Part shown: positions 1-10,184 of the stretch, piece by piece
Numbering within the stretch: the first letter of the stretch is position 1
Layout of the letters: every line of letters begins with the position of its first letter
NCBI GenBank assembly: GCA_030426585.1
Contig: JAUHYH010000005.1
Span: 1-33,993 of the forward strand
Direction: 5' to 3'
Length of the DNA: 33,993 nt
From: Bacteriovoracia bacterium
Lineage (GTDB): Bacteria; Bdellovibrionota; Bacteriovoracia; Bacteriovoracales; Bacteriovoracaceae
Notes under the pieces: model-generated
The model's input: only the letters and a program-made list of their open reading frames with translations
Databases searched by the model: none
Told to the model about the DNA's origin: nothing
Made by a program: the position numbers and the translations under genes

Positions 1-835
1 CTCTATGCAGAAAGGGTGCGCTTGTAAAGATAATGATGCCTAGCCAAACAAGGATATAGGCCCAAATTTGATAAGGTTCAAATTGCTCATCATACCAAAA
101 TCGTCCTACTAAGAATTGTCCAAGAGGAGCGATGTATTGCATGGTACCCAAGCTAGAGAGAGGAATTTCCTGAGCGGCCTTAGCAAAATAATGAAGGGGA
201 AGATAAGTGAAAAAGCCAATCAGGCTAAATACAACCCAACTTTCATTGGATAACCCCGAGAGAGAGGAATCGACAGAAACAAGATAGAGAAGACAAAAGG
301 GAAGCAAGATTAAGGTTTCAAAGAAAAGCGTGACTTGAGGGATGAGCTTAATTTGCTTTTTTATAAGTCCGTAGATCGCAAAGGTAAGTGCAAGAGAAAG
401 GCTTAGCCAAGGGACTCCTGCTTTTAAAGTAAGAATTAAAACAGCGATCAAAAAACATACAAGAGAAAGGTATCGAATCGAAGAGATTGATTCTTTAAGC
501 CAAATGATTCCTATGAAGAAGGTAAAAAGGGGACCCATGAAATATCCAAGACTCCCTTGGAGAACCTGAGATGAGTTCACTGCATAAACGAAAAGAATCC
601 AATTGATTCCAATAAGGAAGCTTGCGAGGGCGAGCTGTTTTAAAGGTTTTGATTGAGGCTTTATTTGCCAAAATTTCTTCTGGGCCAATAAAATAATCAC
701 AACACTTAGAAAAGTTAAAATAATTCTCCAAGCAATGAGTTCTGTTGCGGGAATGACCTTTAGTTGTTTCCAAAAGATTGGAGAGATTCCCCATAAGCCA
801 AAAGCGATTAAGGCATAGGATATCCCCTTAGACAT
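1..835 (-). CDS. rarD: EamA/RarD-family DMT transporter (3' end cut by window edge)
   Basis: My reverse-strand translation from ATG at 835 gives MSKGISYALIAFGLWGISPIFWKQLKVIPATELIAWRI..., a RarD-like N-terminus and multi-spanning hydrophobic protein; open to the window edge. Not in the ORF track because no stop is inside the window. Confidence 0.85.
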   Translation of the reverse strand, partial: MSKGISYALIAFGLWGISPIFWKQLKVIPATELIAWRIILTFLSVVIILLAQKKFWQIKPQSKPLKQLALASFLIGINWILFVYAVNSSQVLQGSLGYFMGPLFTFFIGIIWLKESISSIRYLSLVCFLIAVLILTLKAGVPWLSLSLALTFAIYGLIKKQIKLIPQVTLFFETLILLPFCLLYLVSVDSSLSGLSNESWVVFSLIGFFTYLPLHYFAKAAQEIPLSSLGTMQYIAPLGQFLVGRFWYDEQFEPYQIWAYILVWLGIIIFTSAPFLHR

Positions 836-1807
836 TTAAACCTCGGGAAGTAGGTAAGAGGAATCGAGGTTAATTGAAAAAGAAACCATTTGATTGGGTT
901 TTAAGGCCTTATAAGAAGTGCCTATGAAGGTTCTTTCATCTACTTTTAAAACATTTAAATAGCGTCCATAGTCATAATAAGATTCAATAACCTTTGCTTT
1001 AAAATCACCTTCGCCACAAGAGAAAGGTTCTAACACGAGAAGCCCTTCGCTATCGAGTTCTTGATCAAGAGGGATTTTACCGAATAAAGTTTCATTGGTT
1101 TTTGGTTGAACAACGATAAGGTTTTTCTTACCTACAAATTTAGCAACAAATTGATTTTTGGGTGTTTCAATTAAATCTCGGGGAATTCCCACTTGTTGGA
1201 TTCTTCCGTAGTTAAGAAGAACAAGCTCATCACAAAAACGAATGGTTTCTTCCAAGAGTTGGGTAGCCCAAATAAGAGTGATCTTTTTTTCAATACTAAT
1301 TCTCTTTAAAGTTTGGAGCATGTTCTGGCGATTTTGCCAGTCAAGACCATTAAAAGCTTCATCCAGTAGGATTAATTTCGGGTCATTCATAAGAAGTCCC
1401 GCCATCCATAAACGTTGACCTTCGCCTCGAGAAATTTGATTAATATTTTGTTGGATAATATGAGTGATTTCAAAATCACTTAAAAGATCTCGCGCCTTAT
1501 TGATAGCCTCATATTCTTCGGTTTCTTCTTTGGTATAAAGCTCAACTAAGTATTCTTGAACATTGGTATTTTCATCTCCCAAGGTGAGTTGGTTTGAAAA
1601 AACAATATCTGAAAGAGGAGGGAGTTCTAAAGTTCCTTCTTGGGGCCTTATTTCGCCGGTTAAAACTTTTAATAGAGTCGACTTTCCTGAACCACTAGGA
1701 CCAATCAACCCAATAAATCGCCCTTTGGAAATTTCAAGGTTGATTTTACTCACTCCAGCCGGTGAACGAGGGTCATAAAGAAATTGGGCATTATTAAGCT
1801 GAATCAT
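836..1807 (-). CDS. ABC transporter ATP-binding protein
   Basis: Walker A GPSGSGKST, signature-like ISRGEGQR, Walker B LILLDEAFNGLD; C-terminal extension of about 100 aa. Confidence 0.88.
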   Translation of the reverse strand: MIQLNNAQFLYDPRSPAGVSKINLEISKGRFIGLIGPSGSGKSTLLKVLTGEIRPQEGTLELPPLSDIVFSNQLTLGDENTNVQEYLVELYTKEETEEYEAINKARDLLSDFEITHIIQQNINQISRGEGQRLWMAGLLMNDPKLILLDEAFNGLDWQNRQNMLQTLKRISIEKKITLIWATQLLEETIRFCDELVLLNYGRIQQVGIPRDLIETPKNQFVAKFVGKKNLIVVQPKTNETLFGKIPLDQELDSEGLLVLEPFSCGEGDFKAKVIESYYDYGRYLNVLKVDERTFIGTSYKALKPNQMVSFSINLDSSYLLPEV

Positions 1808-2256
1808 CTTTTCGTAATCATCCCTAAACCGATTATGAGAAAAAAGACTCCAGACAATCGTAAAGAATTAACAGGACTTTGAGGGATTCCGAAAAGGCCA
1901 TAATGATCAATAACCAAAGACATGATGAGTTGTCCGGTTACAAAACTTCCAAGAAGTATCGTGGCTCCAATCTTTCCAATAAGAAGAATCGATGTGATGA
2001 CAAAGCAAGAACCAAGCAACCCTCCTAAGAAATACCATAACGGGGCTTGTTTCAAACCTTGTAATGAGAAACTTTGCTTCGTTGCGAGTGAGGCAATGAG
2101 ACAAATCAAAGTTCCGACAAGAAAAGATATAAAAGCGCTTTGAAAAGGATGGTTTAAAACTTCTGCAAGTTTAGAATTGATTACACCCTGAACAGGCATA
2201 AGTGTTCCAACAAGAACAGCAATGAAAACAAGAACAGAAATATTAGCAAGGTTCAT
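1804..2256 (-). CDS. DMT-family transporter, DUF606/YdcZ type
   Basis: 150 aa, four to five hydrophobic segments, GTLMPVQGVINSKLAEVLNHPFQSAFISFLVGT typical of DUF606 half-transporters; 4-nt overlap with the ABC ATPase start. Confidence 0.8.
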   Translation of the reverse strand: MNLANISVLVFIAVLVGTLMPVQGVINSKLAEVLNHPFQSAFISFLVGTLICLIASLATKQSFSLQGLKQAPLWYFLGGLLGSCFVITSILLIGKIGATILLGSFVTGQLIMSLVIDHYGLFGIPQSPVNSLRLSGVFFLIIGLGMITKR

Positions 2257-2258
2257 TT

Positions 2259-2483
2259 TTAAGGGAGAAAAGTGTCCTGAGTTAAAGAGCTCACTTTTTC
2301 TTTAAAGTCACTGAAAGCCACTTCGTCAGTTGTGATTCCAAGCTCTGCTTTAATCACTTCCTTTTTGATCCCTGTAACTTGTTCCAATAGATCTAAGGAA
2401 ATGGGCTGGTTATTTTGAGCGTTCGCAGAGTTCAGAAGTTCATCAATCACTAGAGTTGCCTTTGCTGAGGTTAATTTCCTCAC
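2259..2483 (-). CDS. small hypothetical protein (74 aa)
   Basis: ORF abutting the next gene in the same orientation; no family recognised. Confidence 0.5.
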   Translation of the reverse strand: MRKLTSAKATLVIDELLNSANAQNNQPISLDLLEQVTGIKKEVIKAELGITTDEVAFSDFKEKVSSLTQDTFLP

Positions 2484-2546
2484 CTTAAATCACATTCCCC
2501 TGGTTAAAGCAAGAAACAGTTCTGAGTTTTTCCCTACTGTGTAGTG

Positions 2547-4046
2547 TTACCTTAACCCTGGAATTTCATCGAGTGATGAGCTCGTGTCTTTTGTTTCGAG
2601 GCTTGCGAGCGCATGAACGGTAGAGTCAATCATCGAAACACCAGCTGGACGGAAATTTCCAGATGATTTAACGCCTCCGAAAGGAAGCTTCGCATTTGCG
2701 CCTACAGTCGATCGGTTCCAATTAAAAATTCCAACATCAAGCTCTTGGCAGCAATATTTATAGTGGGCTGCGTTGTTAGTGAAGAGAGCGCCGGCCAAAC
2801 CATATTCAGTAGAGTTGGCAATTTGAACGGCCTCTTCAAGATCATTATAGGGGATAAGTGTGCAGTGAGGAGCGAAGACTTCATCGAGGACAAAGCTATG
2901 TTTCCCTGGATCAAATGAAGAGATTTCATGAATCGCAGGAGTGTAATAGTAACCTTCAAATTTTGTTGAAACTTTTTCAAAAGGAAGGATACTTGTCGCA
3001 CCCTGCTGCTCCATATTTTTTACATAATCATGATAAAGTTTCCCCGCGTGTTCATCAATCACGGGACCCATAAAAGGCATCTGTTCAAACTCGATGGGAT
3101 GATCAACAATGATTCTCTGACTTAAACTTTTAAACTTCTCTGCGAATTCTTGATAAATTTTTTGATGCACAAGAATCGTTCCAGTAGAAGTACAGCGTTG
3201 TCCTGAAGTGAGAAAACAAGCTTTAATCAGTTCACTGAGGGCATGCTCGAGGGGAGCATCTTCGTGAATAATGGAACTGTTTTTGCCTCCAAGTTCTAAA
3301 GCAACAAGCTTATCAAGTGAGTGAACAGTGGCTTCCTTTATTTTGAGACCAACATTTTTAGAACCCGTGAAGAAAATACCTTTGATTTTTGGATGAGTGA
3401 TAAGAGCTTGCGCCACATCACCGCCTCCAATCACAAAATTCACAACTCCTTTTGGAAATCCTGAATTGGCTAAACATTCAAACATAAGTTGAGAAGAGTA
3501 GAGCGTTTTCTCTGAAGGTTTAAAGATAATGCTATTCCCCATCAGAAGAGCACTGATAATTTGTCCATTAGCGAGGTGGCAAGGAAAGTTAAAAGGGCCA
3601 ATAACAAAACAAGCCCCCAAGGGTTTATAGAGAATATGCCCCTCAATATTGGGCATGATTTCGGGATAGTTTTTATTTTTGACTCGAGGAAGTGAATGGT
3701 TAATCGTGACACTGACTTTATTAGCGAGAGCCGCTGCTTCTGTCTTCGCTTCCCAGAGGGGTTTTCCAACTTCTAGAGCAATAGCAATAGCGATATCATC
3801 TTCTCGCTTTTTAACTTCTTCTTGAAACTTTACGAGGCAGACTTTTCTTTCTTCAAGAGACATTCTTTTCCAAGTATGAAATCCAGAGTTGGCAGATTCC
3901 GCAATTTCTTCGCAGACTTTAGGATCATAAGAAGTTTCCCATAAAAGGTCTTGAAGGTTCGCAGGGCTATACTTTTTTAAGCTTTGACTTCCTTCTGATG
4001 CATGAAACTGTCCATTGTAATAATGACCTTTAAGCTGGTATCTCAT
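2547..4046 (-). CDS. astD: aldehyde dehydrogenase, succinylglutamate-semialdehyde dehydrogenase (AstD)-like
   Basis: GPFNFPCHLANG, ALELGGKNS, catalytic GQRCTST, C-terminal VGIFNWNRSTVGANAKLPFGGVKSSGNFRPAG resembling AstD. Exact substrate not provable here. Confidence 0.8.
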   Translation of the reverse strand: MRYQLKGHYYNGQFHASEGSQSLKKYSPANLQDLLWETSYDPKVCEEIAESANSGFHTWKRMSLEERKVCLVKFQEEVKKREDDIAIAIALEVGKPLWEAKTEAAALANKVSVTINHSLPRVKNKNYPEIMPNIEGHILYKPLGACFVIGPFNFPCHLANGQIISALLMGNSIIFKPSEKTLYSSQLMFECLANSGFPKGVVNFVIGGGDVAQALITHPKIKGIFFTGSKNVGLKIKEATVHSLDKLVALELGGKNSSIIHEDAPLEHALSELIKACFLTSGQRCTSTGTILVHQKIYQEFAEKFKSLSQRIIVDHPIEFEQMPFMGPVIDEHAGKLYHDYVKNMEQQGATSILPFEKVSTKFEGYYYTPAIHEISSFDPGKHSFVLDEVFAPHCTLIPYNDLEEAVQIANSTEYGLAGALFTNNAAHYKYCCQELDVGIFNWNRSTVGANAKLPFGGVKSSGNFRPAGVSMIDSTVHALASLETKDTSSSLDEIPGLR

Positions 4047-4648
4047 GAATATTTCTCCAAAATTTGATTTTTTAAAGTGAAAAGTTTGTTCGTAAATTCT
4101 TCTTTGGTGCCGTTGTTCTCAATAATGTAATCCGAGTACTTAGCCTTCGTCTCCCAAGGTAATTGCGCTTGAACAATCCTGATTGCCTCTTGTTCTCTAA
4201 CCTGGCTTCTTTCTCTTAAGCGTTTGATTTGAATGTCATGATCACAGGTGATGAGTACAATCGTGTCAAAGAGATCTTGTTTCTTTTTTTCAAAAAGTAA
4301 GGGGATTTCATAAAAAAGAAATTCAGGTAAAGCTTCAGGCAGGAGTTCTCTAAATTCTGATTCCATCTGAGGATAAAAAAAGTTTTCTAATTCTTCGAGT
4401 AATTTGGCATCTTGAAAGGCTTCTTGACTTAATTTTTTAAAGTTCAATTGATCTGCCTCAACAAACTCAGGAAACTTCTCTTTGAACCATTCAAGCGTTT
4501 CTTCCCTCTGGTAAAGAGTTTTAATAATAGAGTCAGCAGAGATAACAAGAAAACCTTGGTCTTGAAAGTATTGAGAGGCAGTGGATTTTCCTGAAGCCAC
4601 ACCGCCTGTTATTCCTATAATGGGGCAGTCTAAATTATAAAGTCTCAT
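4043..4648 (-). CDS. coaE: dephospho-CoA kinase
   Basis: Walker A GITGGVASGKST, FLFYEIPLLFE, DYIIENNGT. The annotated ORF start at 4723 lies deep in mazG; internal ATG (MRLYNLDCPIIGITGG) at 4648 preferred. Confidence 0.9.
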   Translation of the reverse strand: MRLYNLDCPIIGITGGVASGKSTASQYFQDQGFLVISADSIIKTLYQREETLEWFKEKFPEFVEADQLNFKKLSQEAFQDAKLLEELENFFYPQMESEFRELLPEALPEFLFYEIPLLFEKKKQDLFDTIVLITCDHDIQIKRLRERSQVREQEAIRIVQAQLPWETKAKYSDYIIENNGTKEEFTNKLFTLKNQILEKYS

Positions 4649-5438
4649 CTTGTTTAACCTTCTTCCAGTATTCTTCTTTTTCATTTCGGGAGAGTTTATT
4701 GAAGTCTCTTCCTTCTTCTTCAACTTTTTGGATAAGTTTTTGGAACCTATTTAAAAACTTTTTATTCGCCTTATGGAGAACAACTTCAGGTTCGTAACCT
4801 AAGTGTCTGGAAAGTTGGGCTGCTGTAAAAAGAAAATCTCCCAATTCTTCTTCTACCTTATTTTCAAAAAGGTTATTTTTACTCGCTTGAGATTTCTTAG
4901 CCTCTTTTAACTCTGAAAACTCTTCTTCAACTTTTTGGTAAACTTCATGAGCGGTTTCCCAGTCGAAATCAATCTTATTTGATTTTTTACCAATCTTATT
5001 GGCGGCCATGAGTGAGGGGTTATTAAGGTCTTTCTCTGGAAAGTACTTTTGCTCTTTCTTCCCCTCTGCTTTTTTTATTTTTCCCCATTGTTCGTGAAGG
5101 TCGTTCATACTGGGTTTTTTACCTGATTCATTATTAAAAACATGAGGGTGGCGGCGAACCATTTTTTCAGCAAGAGTGTTACAGACATCTTCGATTGAAA
5201 ACTGACCCTCTTCAGACTTTATTTGAGCATGGAGTAAGATCTGAAGTAGCACATCCCCAAGTTCCTCTTTGATATGAGGACCATCATTTTTAAGCAAAGC
5301 TTGTAATAGCTCATAAGACTCTTCAATCAGATAGGGAGTGAGAGTTTCATGAGTCTGCTCTAAGTCCCAAGGGCAGCCCCCATTTGGGTCTCTAAGCTTG
5401 GCGATGATATCTTTGACGTTATCAAAATAGTGTTGCAT
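4635..5438 (-). CDS. mazG: MazG nucleoside triphosphate pyrophosphohydrolase
   Basis: LRDPNGGCPWDLEQTHETLTPYLIEESYEL, EELGDVLLQILLHAQI, KMVRRHPHVF. Confidence 0.93.
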   Translation of the reverse strand: MQHYFDNVKDIIAKLRDPNGGCPWDLEQTHETLTPYLIEESYELLQALLKNDGPHIKEELGDVLLQILLHAQIKSEEGQFSIEDVCNTLAEKMVRRHPHVFNNESGKKPSMNDLHEQWGKIKKAEGKKEQKYFPEKDLNNPSLMAANKIGKKSNKIDFDWETAHEVYQKVEEEFSELKEAKKSQASKNNLFENKVEEELGDFLFTAAQLSRHLGYEPEVVLHKANKKFLNRFQKLIQKVEEEGRDFNKLSRNEKEEYWKKVKQDETL

Positions 5439-5465
5439 CTTCTCGTCAGTATAACGAGGATTACT

Positions 5466-5981
5466 ATGAATTCACAATTTGACTTAGAGATTTCTGGCTT
5501 ACAGTTGACGACTGAGCTTTTGGGGAAAGACCCTAGTGTAACTAAAAATCTCTTAGTTTCAGCTAGTGACTTTTTCCTCAAGGATTATTTCTCTTCTTTA
5601 GATGAAGAGCACCGCTTCACATGTCACTTAAAAATTGTAGACTCTGAAGAAATTCAAACTTTAAATCGAGAGTATCGAGATAAAGATAAAGCTACCGATG
5701 TTTTGAGTTTTCCTGTGATGGACGATCTTCGCAATCAACCGGAGCTTCTTAGGAGTTTTAAAGAAATTGAGCTAGGAGATGTCTTCATTTGTTGGGATGT
5801 TTTAGTGGCCCAAGCAACAGAGTTTGAGCTGCAAAACTGGGAAGAGCTGCTTCATCTCTATATCCATGGATTCCTCCATTTGACAGGTTTTGATCACGAA
5901 ATCAGTGCTAGTGAACAAAAATTGATGGAAGACTGGGAAAATAAAATCTTACAGCATAGCTCTGACTTATTAAGTCATTGA
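5466..5981 (+). CDS. ybeY: YbeY endoribonuclease / rRNA maturation factor
   Basis: DKATDVLSFP, metal-binding HGFLHLTGFDHE. ATG at 5466 has SD-like GAGGA upstream; the ORF-track start at 5430 would overlap the mazG start. Confidence 0.93.
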   Translation: MNSQFDLEISGLQLTTELLGKDPSVTKNLLVSASDFFLKDYFSSLDEEHRFTCHLKIVDSEEIQTLNREYRDKDKATDVLSFPVMDDLRNQPELLRSFKEIELGDVFICWDVLVAQATEFELQNWEELLHLYIHGFLHLTGFDHEISASEQKLMEDWENKILQHSSDLLSH

Positions 5982-6095
5982 AATTATTGATAAATTTAGG
6001 GTTCATTTAGACTATCCGCACCGTGGAAAAGGTGCATAATTTCCCCTGTTCTAAGGCCTGATGGTAGAATAAATGTAGGAAATTCAAGTACCTGC

Positions 6096-7460
6096 ATGCT
6101 TGAGGGGGGAGTTATTAAGCTGGCAGTTCAGGATCTAGGGAAGGTCCATCTTTTATTCACACTAATTTTTAGCACTTCATTACTTGCAAGGCCTGTTAAA
6201 AGGCATACGACAAACTTTGCTTTTAGGCATAACGATTCGCTTGGTCAGATTGGCGAGATCGACGGTAACAAGTGGTGGGCTGATCTCAATTATTCTTATT
6301 ACTACCGACAGCCTTTCGTTGATCGTGAAGCTAAAGTTGAAATTGAAACTCGCTATAATGATGCAAACTTTCTTCAATACTCCGTTAAAGAACTCAGTAT
6401 GACTCATTTGTGGAATCAGGCAGAGCTTAGTTATGGGCGGATTATGATTGATTGGGTTGAGATTGATAAAGTTTGGGGGTTGGGAAAAATTAATAACCGA
6501 GTGAACTTTGATTTTTTTCGACCAGGGCAAGAGGGGTTAGTTGGGCTTCGTTATAAATACCAAATTTCAAAAAATTTCATGATTGATTTTTATGGCTCAC
6601 CCATATTTGTCCCTGAACTTAATCCTCCTCTAAACATCGATTCAGATAAAGGGACGATTACTTCTAAAAGCCCCTGGGCCCAAGTTCCCGATGCAACCGC
6701 AGATATTAATGGAACGAGCTCAGTTAACCTTTTTTATGATGTAAATATGCCTGATACGGCTGATATTGTTTTTAATGAGTCTTATGGGATCAACTTTCGC
6801 TATTCTCCTAAAGAGGATCTTCACATCACGAGTTTCTTTTTGAGAAAGCCCGAGAATAAACTTTCAAACTCTGCGACGGTTGAATATGTTCCCGCTGCAG
6901 ATCGAGCGGAAGTTAATGTTAACCCGCAACTTTTTTATCATACGCTTTATGGTGCCCAAATTACTTGGGAGCCCAATCGTTCCTGGAAACTCTATGCCAG
7001 TTATTACACTTCAATTCCTGGTGATAAGCCCGCGGATGATACTACGATTATCAACAATGATATTGGGGTTGGTATCGCGATTGAAAAATTCCAAGAACGA
7101 TACTTTGGGACCGGTTTTCATTATACCGGGGAGAACATGCGAGGAGGCTTTAGTTTCCTTAATCGTGTAAGTGATTTTGAAAAGAGCAGTATTTTGACTC
7201 AGATTCCAAGATGGAGTCAGGCCGTGAATGCTGTTTTTGAATATGTTTATAGTCAGACGATACAGGTCTCTTTTGATCTGAAGTATGACACTTTGACCTT
7301 TGATCGATTGTATAGTTTTTCAGTCGTGTATAAGCCAGATTACCAGTGGGATTTCGAGATTGGCGCTGACATTATCGGAACTCCAGACATCGGAGACGGC
7401 TATTGGGTGGTGTTTAGGGACAATGACTCACTCTTTGCCCAGATGAGGTATTTATTTTAG
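6096..7460 (+). CDS. predicted outer-membrane beta-barrel protein, unknown function
   Basis: N-terminal hydrophobic signal (HLLFTLIFSTSLLA), many alternating Tyr/aromatic strands, C-terminal ...LFAQMRYLF ending in Phe as in barrel proteins. Start codon uncertain: SD-like GAGGGGGGAG lies just downstream of ATG 6096. Confidence 0.75.
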   Translation: MLEGGVIKLAVQDLGKVHLLFTLIFSTSLLARPVKRHTTNFAFRHNDSLGQIGEIDGNKWWADLNYSYYYRQPFVDREAKVEIETRYNDANFLQYSVKELSMTHLWNQAELSYGRIMIDWVEIDKVWGLGKINNRVNFDFFRPGQEGLVGLRYKYQISKNFMIDFYGSPIFVPELNPPLNIDSDKGTITSKSPWAQVPDATADINGTSSVNLFYDVNMPDTADIVFNESYGINFRYSPKEDLHITSFFLRKPENKLSNSATVEYVPAADRAEVNVNPQLFYHTLYGAQITWEPNRSWKLYASYYTSIPGDKPADDTTIINNDIGVGIAIEKFQERYFGTGFHYTGENMRGGFSFLNRVSDFEKSSILTQIPRWSQAVNAVFEYVYSQTIQVSFDLKYDTLTFDRLYSFSVVYKPDYQWDFEIGADIIGTPDIGDGYWVVFRDNDSLFAQMRYLF

Positions 7461-7490
7461 AAGGATGCAGGAAGCATCGATAAGGTAACC

Positions 7491-10022
7491 ATGGAACGGA
7501 TTTTTGTAATTATCTCAATGCTTGCGCTAGTGCTTTCAGGTTGTGGAGACTTGAATGACGGGAAGGCGATGAACCCTGATAGGGTAATTGCGGAACTTCA
7601 AGCGACAAACTGTGAAGTGAATACAAAGAATCTCGAAAAAATTCTCAGCGAACCCATTCCAAACGAAATTAACTGTATCTACGATCAACTTAACGTCTTG
7701 ATGAAGTTGGTCCGTACAGAGAGACCGGAGCTTGGTGGAAAAAATATCACGCGTGCGACATTGGAAACTTTTATTCGGAAGTATGTTCCCAATGCTGTAG
7801 AGGCGCTCGATTATTTCGATATGTTTTTTACACTAAATGGATTTATTTTTGGTGTGGCCGACGACATTCTTATTCAAGAAGACTTCAGACGTCTTAGAGA
7901 TTTTCTTCTTATGATGAATCGTGAAGTTTCTGAAATCTATCCTTATTTAGAGAAACTTGGAGATGATGAAAGAATAGGAATCAAGTTTCATCAAAACATT
8001 AAAGAGCAAAAAATCATTAAAACCTTCGACTATATTGTTAATGGCGCTCGAACTAAGGATGGAGAAGATATTTCCCTACTGGGGCTCCTTGAAGTTCGTC
8101 CCACAACTCAACGAAGTATGGATATCACTCGACTGGTAGGTTTCTTTGAAAATGATGATAACGGTGAAACGATTGAAGAAATTAAAGCATTCGTTTTTCT
8201 AAAGAGAGTGATTTTTGGCGGATCCAAAAATATTATTAACAATACTGAGTTTGCGAACTTCTTGAGAAACCAATTAAAAAGTTTTTTAAGCTCTTTTTAT
8301 GATGTTTACAGACATCCCAATCTTTCTTTTGATAGTGAGTCCAAGCGATATGAACTCTATGGTGAAAACATTGAAAATATTAAGAATCTTATCTTTAATG
8401 CTGGTGAAGAGTCTCTCGTCGATTTCTCTGATCTCTTCAATCTTCTCAATATCTACCGAGAAGACATTTTGGGTAAGTATAGTGAACTCGATTTCCACAC
8501 CCTTGGTTTAGAAGTTTTAAGAATTAAACAAATTCTCATAGGTCAATCGAAAGAAAATCTCAAGGAGATTTTTACTTACCAAGACTTTCAAACTCTTCTT
8601 TTAGAGGGGAGTAAAGTCGTAGAGAGAAGTCGGGTTAACTCAATCATTTTTAATGAAAACAGAGATTACCTTTTAAATGAAAAAGGTAAAATCGTTGATG
8701 ACAGAATGATTAGGACGAGTGTCAATCGTAGTAGCGATGACTTTCTATCCTTTATGAACACAATCAAGAGATATCGCTATTTCAAAGGAAATAATGAACT
8801 GCCTTTTTACGGGGATGACATCCATCGAAACATAGAAACGATTAACTTGATTGGTGCTTTAGATTATGCCGCTGATAAAATTTATCGCTTCTATGAGAAT
8901 GAGTATCCTTGTCATTCTTCGGAAGTGTTTGACGTTTGGAACTTTAAGCCAACTCAAATTCATAGTGATCATCGTTGTAAAGGAACCGAAGATAATAATG
9001 CAACTCTTAATGCGGGACAGTTAATCTTTGTAGTTCAGGAATTTAGAAAAATTCTTTATGAAACAAAAATTATCGGTGAAACGCGTGAAGATAAGGCTGG
9101 GGAAAATGTGATGAACATTCCCGATCTTTTTATGGAGACAGGAAATGATGATGGGTTCTCTGAGCCTACAGAATTTATAGAATTCGTTTTAAGTCTTTTT
9201 GATAGTATGGGTGTTCGTAAGAAGGTGATGCCAATAATACAAGAAAACTGCCCCGTGGTGGATGAACTCCCTGAGTTTGGTGGAGAGCGCTTTTTAACAA
9301 AATGTGTGCGTGATCAATTTTATGGAACTTTATCAAAGAGTTTCGAGGACGAAGGTAAGATTTTTCGTTATTTTGATTCATTGCCTAAATTCGAAGAAAA
9401 ATATTTGGATTGGAAAAGTTACGATGATGCGGATCGAAGACTTCGCCGATACACTCTTTTACTAGAGGGTTTTACCAAAGTTTGTGCTCCTTATGACAAT
9501 ATTCCTTATAGCGAAGCAGATATTATGGGGCTTTATACGAGTATTTTTACCGTAGAGTCTACTTTTAATAAGTTTGATCTCAATGGTGATAATAAGATTG
9601 ATAAACACGAATCAAAAAAGGCCTACCAGCATTTTGAAAGAGGATTGAAATCCATTCTTGATACGATGATAAATGGGATTAAACTGGGGTTCTTGTCTAA
9701 GAACTTCTTTAAGTTTCTCGTTGATAAAAAAAGGGCTCCACTTTCATCGAGTGCATTTTTTAAAGATGTTGGTGATGTGTTGAATGTTCTTTTGATTTAC
9801 AACTTTAAACCTTTCCCTGAAATTGATCGTGAAAAAATCATTACTGTTCTTACGACTCTGCAAGATACCGGTGAGCCAAAGAGGAAAAAGAGACTCGGTG
9901 ATGCCTACGAAGATAAAGAAACTTTCTGTGGTCGGACAAACAATACAACGACTTTTGAGAGAAATGAGTGGAAGTGTTACGTTGAAGGCAAGCAAGATGC
10001 TTGCGAAATCCTTGAACCTTAA
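7491..10022 (+). CDS. large lipoprotein with EF-hand-like Ca2+-binding loops (paralog 1)
   Basis: Lipobox LALVLSGC; canonical EF-hand loop DLNGDNKIDKHE (9576-9611) plus a degenerate one (GNDDGFSEPTEF); collinear similarity to the next CDS. Confidence 0.8.
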   Translation: MERIFVIISMLALVLSGCGDLNDGKAMNPDRVIAELQATNCEVNTKNLEKILSEPIPNEINCIYDQLNVLMKLVRTERPELGGKNITRATLETFIRKYVPNAVEALDYFDMFFTLNGFIFGVADDILIQEDFRRLRDFLLMMNREVSEIYPYLEKLGDDERIGIKFHQNIKEQKIIKTFDYIVNGARTKDGEDISLLGLLEVRPTTQRSMDITRLVGFFENDDNGETIEEIKAFVFLKRVIFGGSKNIINNTEFANFLRNQLKSFLSSFYDVYRHPNLSFDSESKRYELYGENIENIKNLIFNAGEESLVDFSDLFNLLNIYREDILGKYSELDFHTLGLEVLRIKQILIGQSKENLKEIFTYQDFQTLLLEGSKVVERSRVNSIIFNENRDYLLNEKGKIVDDRMIRTSVNRSSDDFLSFMNTIKRYRYFKGNNELPFYGDDIHRNIETINLIGALDYAADKIYRFYENEYPCHSSEVFDVWNFKPTQIHSDHRCKGTEDNNATLNAGQLIFVVQEFRKILYETKIIGETREDKAGENVMNIPDLFMETGNDDGFSEPTEFIEFVLSLFDSMGVRKKVMPIIQENCPVVDELPEFGGERFLTKCVRDQFYGTLSKSFEDEGKIFRYFDSLPKFEEKYLDWKSYDDADRRLRRYTLLLEGFTKVCAPYDNIPYSEADIMGLYTSIFTVESTFNKFDLNGDNKIDKHESKKAYQHFERGLKSILDTMINGIKLGFLSKNFFKFLVDKKRAPLSSSAFFKDVGDVLNVLLIYNFKPFPEIDREKIITVLTTLQDTGEPKRKKRLGDAYEDKETFCGRTNNTTTFERNEWKCYVEGKQDACEILEP

Positions 10023-10184
10023 GTTTAAGGATTTGAAATGACTCGTTTTGCTATTTTCGCCCTCTCAAAAAAAACTTTAAAATTCCTATAAAAACTACAC
10101 GCTTTTTTCTAGTTATTTCAATAGCTTGGGTCTACTGAAGCGCCCCCTTGAGTGATCCCCTCAAGTGTTGCTAATATACCGCAA

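Noticed and set aside
1563-1778. Plus-strand ORF antisense to the ABC ATPase (and similar short antisense ORFs throughout the track)
   Set aside because: Shadow ORFs of real genes; no independent coding evidence.
4649-4723. N-terminal extension of coaE (MKKKEETSINSPEMKKKNTGRRLNK)
   Set aside because: Lies within the mazG 3' coding region and is not CoaE-like; ATG 4648 preferred.
6018-6035. Possible GCACC-(8 nt)-GGTGC hairpin upstream of the barrel gene
   Set aside because: Only a 5-bp stem, no T-tract, no recognised riboswitch or sRNA features.
10148-10166. Inverted repeat CTTGAG...CTCAAG upstream of the second lipoprotein
   Set aside because: 6-bp arms only; could be an operator, but this is expected often by chance and no T-tract follows.
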